Virus record (IMG/VR): IMGVR_UViG_3300046010_002315 | Location: 1-23,036 of that record | DNA length: 23,036 bases | From: a virus | Reading direction: 5' to 3' (one strand) | Shown: piece after piece, positions 7,456 through 13,341 of the stretch | Numbering within the stretch: the first letter of the stretch is position 1 | How the letters are laid out: each line of letters begins with the position of its first letter | The notes under the pieces: generated by a model | The model's database searches: none | The model's input: the letters and a program-made list of their open reading frames with translations, nothing else | What the model was told of the DNA's origin: nothing | Program-made: the position numbers and the translations under genes

Positions 7456-7698
7456 CTACTCCTTCTTGCAAGTTTTTTCTTCATCGTGTGAAAGCTTCAC
7501 ACCAGCCAACAGGCCGATGAAGCCGCCTACTATGGTTTGAAATGCGGGGCCAATGAGAGCAAAAATAGGACCGTTATCGACCTGTTTTGCCCAAAGACCT
7601 AGAAGAAAAGCTGCAACCATCGAAAGCATACAAATACACAAAGTGGCAGCAACTATTAAGGTGACATAAAAAGTCAGTTTTGCTTTCATTGATTCCAT
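7456..7698 (-). CDS. Two-TM phage membrane protein, holin candidate
   Basis: This 80-residue protein has two hydrophobic segments (about 8-36 and 43-66) separated by a short KQVDNG turn, and a charged C-terminal tail HDEEKTCKKE. The second segment contains GPAFQTIVGGFIGLLAGVKL, a Gly-containing helix I recall from short phage membrane proteins coded near lysozymes. Two membrane helices and a charged tail fit a class II holin. The start ATG follows AGGGA at wide spacing, and an ATG three codons in is possible. A TAG stop ends the gene two bases before the next start. Confidence 0.6.
   Translation of the reverse strand: MESMKAKLTFYVTLIVAATLCICMLSMVAAFLLGLWAKQVDNGPIFALIGPAFQTIVGGFIGLLAGVKLSHDEEKTCKKE
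7459..7464 (-). promoter_or_regulatory. Strong Shine-Dalgarno for the GTA-type holin-like gene
   Basis: AAGGAG on the minus strand lies five bases before the ATG at 7453. It decides against an upstream in-frame start at 7471, which would add MQEGVV and overlap the site itself. Confidence 0.75.
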
Positions 7699-7709
7699 GC
7701 TTCTGGTCC

Positions 7710-7946
7710 CTATACCAATAGGTCTACTTTTCTGGTTTGAAAAATTTCTAATGACAATTTATGCTGTTCAAATCTTTTGTTGTATAGCTCTACTTCAAGC
7801 TCATCGACTTTGTCTTTGACTTTCTTAAATTTAAGAGCTATGTCGTACTCTTCTTGTAAGCGTTGCGCTCTTCTCTCACTTACATCTGCTTTTGTAGGGT
7901 AATCTGCGACTCCTACCATTGGGTACCATTTATGCAGCGTGATCAT
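7710..7946 (-). CDS. Small coiled-coil protein of lysis cluster
   Basis: This 78-residue protein begins inside the previous stop (ATGA). After an N-terminal MITLHKWYPMVGVADYPTK it is a highly charged helix (about 22-72) with many Lys/Glu/Arg and spaced Leu/Ile/Val, so a coiled coil is likely. No membrane helix or signal peptide is visible, so despite its place it is not an obvious Rz-type spanin. I do not recognise a family. Coupling to the exported protein suggests a joint role. Confidence 0.55.
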   Translation of the reverse strand: MITLHKWYPMVGVADYPTKADVSERRAQRLQEEYDIALKFKKVKDKVDELEVELYNKRFEQHKLSLEIFQTRKVDLLV

Positions 7947-8230
7947 TTCTTTTCGCGATCAAGTGCTTCTTTGAAGCCATGAATTACCAAGCCTCTAAGC
8001 TGTGTTGAATCTGCTGAGCCCGCCCACTCGGACAAGTTGTTCCATATGACGATATAGTCTTGCGAACGACATTGGTTTTGATTTCTCATAATCCATGCCA
8101 CCATTTCTTTATGTCTCTCGGATGGATCGTGAAATGTATAGGCAATGTGAAGAAGGTCACGAACACCGCATCCTTGCTTTGCGGCTGCTCCAGCGATCAT
8201 CAAAACAAAGCAAACTGTTAAGCAGCGCAT
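7943..8230 (-). CDS. Exported protein with Sec signal and two mature cysteines
   Basis: This 95-residue protein has a clear Sec signal peptide: MRCL, a hydrophobic core to residue 14, and AAA at 15-17 with cleavage before Lys18. The lipobox pattern is absent, so it is not an obvious lipoprotein. The mature part has Cys21 and Cys54, which could form a disulfide in the periplasm. It also has a recognisable block DPSERHKEMVAWIMRN (35-50) and the C-terminal LRGLVIHGFKEALDREKK. I recall similar unnamed proteins in phage lysis clusters but know no function. It sits between the holin-like and coiled-coil genes, and its stop shares bases with the next start (ATGA). A role in lysis or superinfection exclusion at the envelope is inferred. 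Confidence 0.65.
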   Translation of the reverse strand: MRCLTVCFVLMIAGAAAKQGCGVRDLLHIAYTFHDPSERHKEMVAWIMRNQNQCRSQDYIVIWNNLSEWAGSADSTQLRGLVIHGFKEALDREKK

Positions 8231-8242
8231 TCATGCCAAATC

Positions 8243-8434
8243 TCATAACCCAAAAAGCTTTTTAAAAACTTCAGCTGCAACACCCGGGCCAAGCAGCACA
8301 GCCAAGATAACCACATAGAGCAAATACTCAATCTTCGTCATTCTCTTATCGCCTGCCGCCAGAGACTCTTGAATGTGGCTATAGCGCTCCGCACAAATTG
8401 CTTCATGTACCGCGAGTTTTATTTCTTGTTCCAT
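8243..8434 (-). CDS. One-TM holin-like protein (XhlA-like)
   Basis: This 63-residue protein (chosen start ATG 8434) has a charged amphipathic helix (residues 1-35, with KLAVHEAICAERYSHIQESLAAGDKRMTKIE) and one hydrophobic segment (about 36-55, LLYVVILAVLLGPGVAAEV), ending FKKLFGL. A helix with a GDKR/E stretch before a single C-terminal membrane helix is the layout of haemolysin XhlA-type holins. It stands first in the lysis cluster, after a terminator. The earlier in-frame start at 8461 would add MRVFLCLKF and lie in the terminator, so I reject it. No ribosome site is strong. A holin or anti-holin role is likely but unproven, because two more membrane proteins follow. Confidence 0.6.
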   Translation of the reverse strand: MEQEIKLAVHEAICAERYSHIQESLAAGDKRMTKIEYLLYVVILAVLLGPGVAAEVFKKLFGL

Positions 8435-8447
8435 AAATTTCAGACAT

Positions 8448-8471
8448 AAAAAAACCCGCACTAGCGGGTTA
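8448..8471 (-). terminator. Terminator between tail and lysis modules
   Basis: On the minus strand AACCCGC (8464-8470) pairs perfectly with GCGGGTT (8453-8459) around the loop TAGT, then a run of seven Ts (to 8448). It lies about 14 bases before the start codon at 8434. A longer in-frame reading from 8461 would place the hairpin arm inside the gene, which argues for the 8434 start. Confidence 0.82.
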
Positions 8472-8497
8472 AAAAATTAATTATTGTTGATATCGCT

Positions 8498-8953
8498 TTA
8501 TCGATAGTAATTTTTGATAATTTCTGATGCGATTGGAAAATTTGGATTAGTTGGATCAACCAATACCCAAGCTTTCAAATCCGCTAAGAAATTTGTTAAC
8601 TCATTTTTTATATCCAAATTAGATTCTGTATTAATAAGATTTTCAATAGATTGTTTGCTACTTTGAATTGATGAATTTGCAAAATTTGTAAGCAATTCAA
8701 TTTTTTTGTTACGCTCAAATTCTGTCATTTCACGCAAAATCCAAAAGTCTTTAACAACGCCGTCAACCCATTGATAAACAGGACCTTCAACAACTTGAAA
8801 GTCAGTTGGTGACGGCTGTGCAACACGTTCAAATCGAGCAAAACTTAACGGTAAATTTTCTATATCAACATTAGGAAATGCTTGGCGAAAGTTATCGCCA
8901 AGTATTGGATGATCAAAAGGTTGACCGTCTACAATTTTAATAAACAACTCCAT
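8498..8953 (-). CDS. Probable tail-fibre assembly partner
   Basis: This 151-residue protein starts at ATG 8953, inside the adhesin stop (TAATG). An in-frame upstream ATG would add 16 residues overlapping the adhesin and is rejected. It opens MELFIKIVDGQPFDHPILGDN, a beginning typical of small proteins coded after fibre or tip genes in aquatic phages. Later segments include YQWVDGVVKDFWILREMTEFE (90-110 region), which echoes tail-fibre assembly chaperones whose C-terminal WxxRxMTxxE pattern is common. The C-terminal half is helical. Base composition falls sharply here: 8521-8580 is about 35 percent GC by hand count, against about 58 percent in part of the adhesin gene. This hints at acquisition or different selection. 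A terminator follows. Confidence 0.68.
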   Translation of the reverse strand: MELFIKIVDGQPFDHPILGDNFRQAFPNVDIENLPLSFARFERVAQPSPTDFQVVEGPVYQWVDGVVKDFWILREMTEFERNKKIELLTNFANSSIQSSKQSIENLINTESNLDIKNELTNFLADLKAWVLVDPTNPNFPIASEIIKNYYR

Positions 8954-10536
8954 TAGACATTTCCTGTATTCGTTGATGGGAATGCTCGACCTGCTCCCCA
9001 AATAATCCGGACAGCACCAGTACCGCCATTATTTCCGTCAGTACCGCCGCCCCCGCCATATGCGCCACCTATAGAGCCTCCATTTGAACCGCCTGAACCA
9101 CCGCCTCCATTTGCTGATCCATTTGCACCTTGTCCTAAAATTCCGACGCCACCGCCGCCCGACATAAAGCCGCCAGCACCGCCGCCGCCTGAACCACTTT
9201 GTGGGTCAATAAACTCTGAGCCGTTGTAAGTTCCACCATTGCCGCCGTTGCCAGCATAACCACCAGCTCCACCTCCTCCGGACTCAATAATTCCAGGCCA
9301 TCCGTTACCACCAACACCGCCTTGATAGCCTCCGCCGCCTGAGCCAAGGGGAATGCCTGCAAATCCACCGGCATTGCCTCTTGTACCGCCACCCGCATCG
9401 CAGTTGCCAGTTCCTATGAAATAACTTCTGCCACTTTGACCGCCCACTACAACCGTATAACCCGTACCAGGAGAAACAGTCATAGCATTTTTCCATTGCA
9501 AAGCACCCCCGCCGCCACTCTTTCCGTTGCCGCCCGCGCAGTCACCAATGCCACCGCCACCAACGACTACGGCACAGACAGACGTGACTCCTGTAGGGGC
9601 AACCCATGTGAAAGTACCCGGTGTTGTGTATTGCGCTTGACCCGGAGGGGCTGAAGTTGTAGTTGAGTTACTAGAACCGCTGGATGCTGAATTACCCGCC
9701 GCATTAGTAGCGTAGACAGTAAAGGTATACACCGTACTACCGGATAAACCTGAGACAGTGATTGTTCCTGAACCTGATTGAGCAACAGACCCCGTGATAC
9801 CTGACGGTGAAGATACAGCCGTATAGCTTGCGACAGTTGCACCTCCGTTACTAGCGGGCGCTGTGAATGACACAGTTGCTGTGCTAGAGCCTGTAGCTGT
9901 AGCTGTCCCAACCGTAGGTGCTCCCGCAACTGTAAATGGTATTGCCGAGTTGCTTGCCGTACTAGCTGCACTTATACCCGCAGAGTTAGTAGCCGTAACA
10001 GTAAAAGTGTACGAAGTACCATTGGCCAAGCCCGAAACAGTAATTGTTCCTGAACCTGCTTGCGAAACAGCGCCTGTAAAACCGCCAGGGGAAGATGTAG
10101 CCGTGTAACTTGTAATGGTTGCACCTCCGTTGTCTGCTGGAGCTGTAAAGGCAACTTGAATAGTTTGCGATGATGAGCGAGTAGCCGTTCCAATAATTGG
10201 CGCTCCAGGAACTAACGCGGCAATAAGTGCTGTTGAGTTTGAGTTTGCTGATACTCCGCTGGGTGCAACAGAATTAGTTGCAGATATTACACATCGAATA
10301 GTGTTTCCAACATCATTGGCAACAAGAACGTAAGTGCTCGACGTAGCACCTCCAATGTTAGAACCTGACCGTTGCCATTGGTATGTATAGGTTGGCGTGG
10401 GAGATCCAGTCCAAGTTCCGGTTGTACAAGTCAATGTTTGCCCATAAGTGGCAGTCCCAGTAACTGCAGGAGCTAAGGTATTGACAGGGGCACTTCCGTA
10501 TGAGTTGCCCACGGCAATCATCAAAATTCCAGTCAT
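8953..10536 (-). CDS. Ig/Fn3/glycine-rich tail-tip adhesin
   Basis: This 527-residue protein probably binds the host receptor. An Ig-like domain (about 15-100) has the W/C pattern TGTWTG...YQWQRSG...NTIRCVIS. Two fibronectin type III domains follow (about 108-200 and 205-298), each with the GGATITSY / GGATVASY start and GxSYTFTVTATN-type end. They look like an internal duplication, visible also in the DNA. From about 310 a glycine-rich domain begins with TTPGTFTWVAPTGVTSV and continues as GGGG-, GGNGG- and GGAGG-rich loops, ending with GAVRIIWG near the C-terminus. This resembles the glycine-rich adhesin class of phage tips, such as gp38-type proteins of T-even-like phages. Eight upstream residues from an earlier ATG are rejected. 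The stop overlaps the next start (TAATG). Confidence 0.82.
   Translation of the reverse strand: MTGILMIAVGNSYGSAPVNTLAPAVTGTATYGQTLTCTTGTWTGSPTPTYTYQWQRSGSNIGGATSSTYVLVANDVGNTIRCVISATNSVAPSGVSANSNSTALIAALVPGAPIIGTATRSSSQTIQVAFTAPADNGGATITSYTATSSPGGFTGAVSQAGSGTITVSGLANGTSYTFTVTATNSAGISAASTASNSAIPFTVAGAPTVGTATATGSSTATVSFTAPASNGGATVASYTAVSSPSGITGSVAQSGSGTITVSGLSGSTVYTFTVYATNAAGNSASSGSSNSTTTSAPPGQAQYTTPGTFTWVAPTGVTSVCAVVVGGGGIGDCAGGNGKSGGGGALQWKNAMTVSPGTGYTVVVGGQSGRSYFIGTGNCDAGGGTRGNAGGFAGIPLGSGGGGYQGGVGGNGWPGIIESGGGGAGGYAGNGGNGGTYNGSEFIDPQSGSGGGGAGGFMSGGGGVGILGQGANGSANGGGGSGGSNGGSIGGAYGGGGGTDGNNGGTGAVRIIWGAGRAFPSTNTGNV
9718..10205 (-). repeat. Internal duplication of the Fn3-coding segment
   Basis: Two adjacent segments, about 9718-9940 and 10000-10205, share long near-identical stretches, for example the shared base string ACAGTAATTGTTCCTGAACC (with one change) and GTTGCACCTCCGTT. 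They encode the two Fn3 domains and probably arose by duplication inside the gene. Boundaries are approximate. Confidence 0.6.
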
Positions 10537-11276
10537 GCTACGTTTCCTGTGACAACACAAACTGTGCCAGATATAAACATTACATTGCAGATACCTCGAG
10601 TAGCCAGTGAAATAGTCGCCTTATCCGAGTCAGTTCCACCGATATAGGCAGTAGCAATTGACATATTTAGTGTTACGGCACCTGAAGTATTGTTAAATAT
10701 GACAACTGAGTCACCAACGGTAAAGGTTGAGTTTGGAACAACAATGCTTCCACCTGTTCCAACTTCAATGAACTCGCCAATATCTGTAGTGGCCAAGGTG
10801 TAGCTACCGGTCTTTATTGAACCTGATTGTGGGATATTTAGGTAGCCTACTTTATTGCTACCGTCTACTGTGCAAGCACTTAAAACACCAGATGTTGGAG
10901 TTCCTAATATAGGGCTAACTAAAGTTGGGGTATTTGCAAATACCAGTGCACCCGATCCTGTGTCGTCACTTACAGCTGAAGCTAAATTCACTGATGATGG
11001 TGATGCTAAAAATGTAGCTACGTTTGTACCAAGACCTGTAACACCAGTAGATATAGAAACACCTGAGACCCATGTAGGGGGACTAGTCCCGTTTGATTGC
11101 AGCAATTGACCGCTTAGACCTGCATTAACAAAGCTTGTCAAGTTTGTATCGCTTTGATAAGGAATACTTCCAGCGGCACCTCCCGAAATATTTGCAATCG
11201 CCCCGAGTAAGGCGTCGCCAGATTGAAGCTCTTGAATAGTTGATCCATTCAATACAATTGGATAGCGAGTTGTCAT
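10533..11276 (-). CDS. Second tail fibre or fibre-tip protein
   Basis: This 247-residue protein starts at ATG 11276, preceded by AGAGG, 13 bases after the first fibre gene. It contains the SGQLLQSNGTSPPTWVSG motif (about 54-71), which is a variant of the SGQILKSAGPGAPPTW stretch of the preceding fibre, and a segment TGVTGLGTNVATFLASPSS (78-96) that I recognise from many aquatic-phage fibre proteins, followed by TGSGALVFANTPTLVSPILG. The C-terminal half is beta-rich, with repeated Gly/Val/Thr strands, likely a trimeric tip. Its stop shares bases with the next start (ATGA). It most likely forms a distal fibre part or a second fibre. Sequence alone does not tell which. Confidence 0.75.
   Translation of the reverse strand: MTTRYPIVLNGSTIQELQSGDALLGAIANISGGAAGSIPYQSDTNLTSFVNAGLSGQLLQSNGTSPPTWVSGVSISTGVTGLGTNVATFLASPSSVNLASAVSDDTGSGALVFANTPTLVSPILGTPTSGVLSACTVDGSNKVGYLNIPQSGSIKTGSYTLATTDIGEFIEVGTGGSIVVPNSTFTVGDSVVIFNNTSGAVTLNMSIATAYIGGTDSDKATISLATRGICNVMFISGTVCVVTGNVA
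10543..10548 (-). promoter_or_regulatory. Shine-Dalgarno deciding start of the adhesin gene
   Basis: AGGAAA on the minus strand lies seven bases before the ATG at 10536. It supports that ATG, which overlaps the previous stop as ATGA, rather than the in-frame ATG at 10560, which would put eight extra residues (MCCHRKRS) into the preceding gene and has no comparable site. Confidence 0.65.
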
Positions 11277-11289
11277 TTTAATTAACCTC

Positions 11290-13341
11290 TTAAGTTACTG
11301 AAATGTTGACGGTTGAACCAATTCGAGTAGTTACTGGAACATAACCATTAGCAACTGAAACTTGAATAATTGAAGCGCTATTTGTGTATACGGGCAAATA
11401 GCTGTATGAAGCGACCAAATCGTTCCAAGTAGGCGGTGCTCCCGGGCCTGCAGATTTCAAAATTTGACCAGAAGTCCCGTAATTTGGAGTTGGACCAACG
11501 CCTAAATTTCCGGTAAGAATTGCGGATGGAACAGTTAATGTTCCCGTCATCGTGCCACCAATAAGTGGCAAATAACCCCCGGATGGAATATAGGCAATCA
11601 CCCACGAAGTACCGTCATAGACTTTCATGGTTGAAATCACTGAATTAAAATATAGATTGCCTGCAACCAATCCGCCACCGCTATTGTTAGTACTTGGGTC
11701 GGTACTTTTGCTCCCTAAATATTGGTTGTTGAAGTTGTTATACGTTGCGAGGGTGTCTGTTGCAAATGTCGAAGCAGATGTTGCACTGCTCGCAGAGGCC
11801 GTTGCACTATTATTTGCGTTGGAGGCACTAACCGCAGCTGCGGCAGCCGAAGCTGAAGCTGTAGTGGCTGAACCCAAAATGCCGTCAACGTAAGTCTTAG
11901 TTGCTGCGTCTTGAGCATTTGTGGGGTCACCTAGCCCAGTTATCTTGCTTGCACCCATTGCAATAACACCGCTCATAGTGCCGCCAGTTAAACTGAGTTT
12001 AAGCCCCAAAGCTGTATCAACTTGTGAAGTTGTATATGCATTGGTGATGTTGTATCCAGCGAGGGTCGTTGGGTTAGTTCCTGCAGTGACGCGGCCGTAC
12101 GTGTCAACAGTCATTGATTGGTAAGTAGCGGCACTTACACCTGTGGTGGCTAAGTCAATGTTGTCTGCGTTCACAACAATACGGCTGCTTGAAGCGGTTC
12201 CAACATCTATGGTATTTCCGGTCTTTGTTAATCCAAGACCCGCAGTAATTTGACCCGCACCAGAAAATTGTGTCCAAGTAATTGCAGTAGTTCCAAGTGT
12301 TCCGCCAGGGGCAACCGTACAGACATAACCATTGTTCGCGTTAATCGTGCCGACCTCGACAAATACAAACGCTGCGGGCAGCTCAGTCCAGGTATCTGCA
12401 TCTGTTGTACGAGTCCAAGTGCTGACTGAGCATAAATAGATTCCGTTGTTGGCCGTTGTGCTTTGATCCTTCACCAGCACACGATCGCCTGCGCTTAAAG
12501 CAATACCGTCTACAGTCTGAGTTCCACTTAACGTAATGTCGGCAGTAGTGGCCACGCGGCATGAGCCTTTAGCGTCTAGGCCCTGGGACAACGTATCAAC
12601 ATAAGATTTAGTAGCCACGTCTTGAGCTGCAGTTGGGTCACCTACTCCCGTTATTTTTGAAGTACCCATCGCAATAGCACCAGACATAGTGCCACCCGAC
12701 AAACTTAACTTAAGACCTAAACCAGTATCGGTGTAGTTTTTAGTAGCGGCGTCTTGTCCTGTGCTGGGCTCGCCAAGACCAGTAATTTTGAACGTGCCCA
12801 TTGCAATAGCGCCGGACATGGTGATGGCTGCGAAGGTTGATGTGCCACTTGACACTACGTTACCAGTGAGATTTCCAGCTACGTTACCTGTTACGTTGCC
12901 GGTCAGGTTACCTGTGACGTTACCAGCAAGTGATCCAGTAAAACCTGAGCTTGCGCTTACCGTAGTGAACGCACCGGTAGATGGCGTAGCGCCGCCAATA
13001 GGCGTGCCGTTGATCGTGCCACCGGTGATTATAGTAGTCGAGCCAAGCGAGGCTGTACCGGTTACCGTCAAACTGGTAAACGTTCCGGCCGCTGCTGTGC
13101 TCGCGCCAATGGGGGTGCTATTTATCGTAGAAGATGTAATTGTCAGTGCCTGCAAAGCGGCAGAGGCTGTCATAGCCGTGCCAGCGGAGTTGATCATCGC
13201 CACCTTGTAGCCATTGGTGGCCAAAGTTGGGAGTAGCGCGAAGCCTGCAGTGATATTTTCAAGCTCAGCCCGAAGCTGCGCTGAAGAGCCAGGAGAGTTA
13301 GGCGTTGGGTAAGTTGTGTGGTTGTAGTAGCTATTGCTCAT
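11290..13341 (-). CDS. Tail fibre protein, modular
   Basis: Tail fibres contact the host surface. This 683-residue protein starts at an ATG overlapping the upstream stop (ATGA) with GAGG nearby. Modules in order: a probable virion-attachment N-terminus (1-60, SNSYYNHTTYPTPNSPG), Gly/Thr-rich beta-helix-like repeats (60-165, including tandem TGN[VL] tetrapeptides), two copies of an IAMGxxKITGxGDPxxxQDxATK repeat (about 174-250), a module with DRVLVKDQSTTANNGIY and an AITWTQFSGAGQIT end (250-375), a third repeat copy (about 445-487), an Ala/Ser/Asn-rich helical stalk (487-525), and a C-terminal part (to 683) with TPNYGTSGQILKSAGPG. These modules recur in many phage fibres. The absence of a clear chaperone domain suggests a separate assembly protein. 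Host specificity cannot be read. Confidence 0.85.
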   Translation of the reverse strand: MSNSYYNHTTYPTPNSPGSSAQLRAELENITAGFALLPTLATNGYKVAMINSAGTAMTASAALQALTITSSTINSTPIGASTAAAGTFTSLTVTGTASLGSTTIITGGTINGTPIGGATPSTGAFTTVSASSGFTGSLAGNVTGNLTGNVTGNVAGNLTGNVVSSGTSTFAAITMSGAIAMGTFKITGLGEPSTGQDAATKNYTDTGLGLKLSLSGGTMSGAIAMGTSKITGVGDPTAAQDVATKSYVDTLSQGLDAKGSCRVATTADITLSGTQTVDGIALSAGDRVLVKDQSTTANNGIYLCSVSTWTRTTDADTWTELPAAFVFVEVGTINANNGYVCTVAPGGTLGTTAITWTQFSGAGQITAGLGLTKTGNTIDVGTASSSRIVVNADNIDLATTGVSAATYQSMTVDTYGRVTAGTNPTTLAGYNITNAYTTSQVDTALGLKLSLTGGTMSGVIAMGASKITGLGDPTNAQDAATKTYVDGILGSATTASASAAAAAVSASNANNSATASASSATSASTFATDTLATYNNFNNQYLGSKSTDPSTNNSGGGLVAGNLYFNSVISTMKVYDGTSWVIAYIPSGGYLPLIGGTMTGTLTVPSAILTGNLGVGPTPNYGTSGQILKSAGPGAPPTWNDLVASYSYLPVYTNSASIIQVSVANGYVPVTTRIGSTVNISVT
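11881..12008 (-). repeat. Repeat copy 3 of fibre unit
   Basis: Codes for the third unit (VIAMGASKITGLGDPTNAQ, then DAATKTYVD), separated from the first two by an unrelated module of about 190 residues. The flanking GLKLSL[ST]GGTMSG string is also repeated. Confidence 0.7.
12592..12822 (-). repeat. Repeat copies 1 and 2 of fibre IAMGxxKITGxGDP unit
   Basis: Two units of about 90-130 bases (about 12729-12822 and 12592-12720) code for near-equal peptides with AIAMGT and KITG, then a D/EP and QDxATKxYxD. A third copy lies apart at 11881-12008. They look like module duplications in the fibre gene. Confidence 0.7.
12852..12932 (-). repeat. Tandem TGN[VL] tetrapeptide repeats
   Basis: Residues about 137-164 of the fibre read as repeated four-residue units (GNVT, GNLT, GNVA), visible in DNA as a 12-base period with ACGTTACC- and GGTTACC-type cores. 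This is probably beta-helix or shaft structure, not a CRISPR. Confidence 0.65.

Noticed and set aside
7454-7471. Upstream start of the GTA-type holin-like gene
   Set aside because: It would put the ribosome site AAGGAG inside the gene; ATG 7453 is ideally placed.
7710-8230. Rz/Rz1-type spanin pair
   Set aside because: The first protein has a signal peptide but no lipobox, and the second lacks a membrane anchor, so the standard arrangement is not met. A distant spanin-like role is left open in the findings.
8435-8461. Upstream start of the one-TM holin-like gene
   Set aside because: It lies within the terminator hairpin and T-run.
8954-9001. Upstream in-frame start of the fibre-assembly-like gene
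   Set aside because: ATG 8953 forms TAATG with the adhesin stop, and the preceding 16 residues lie within the adhesin C-terminus.
10537-10560. Upstream in-frame start of adhesin gene
   Set aside because: ATG 10536 has a good Shine-Dalgarno and the ATGA overlap, and the extra residues MCCHRKRS lie in the preceding gene.
12592-12932. CRISPR-like or satellite repeats
   Set aside because: The units are in-frame protein repeats of a fibre gene without equal repeats and spacers.
12761-13210. Plus-strand frame of 149 codons opposite the fibre gene
   Set aside because: Its Pro/Val-rich repeats mirror the Gly/Thr/Asn repeats of the real minus-strand fibre, so it is a shadow.
8953-13341. Diversity-generating retroelement target
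   Set aside because: No reverse transcriptase or template repeat is visible, and the fibre C-termini lack the C-type lectin pattern.
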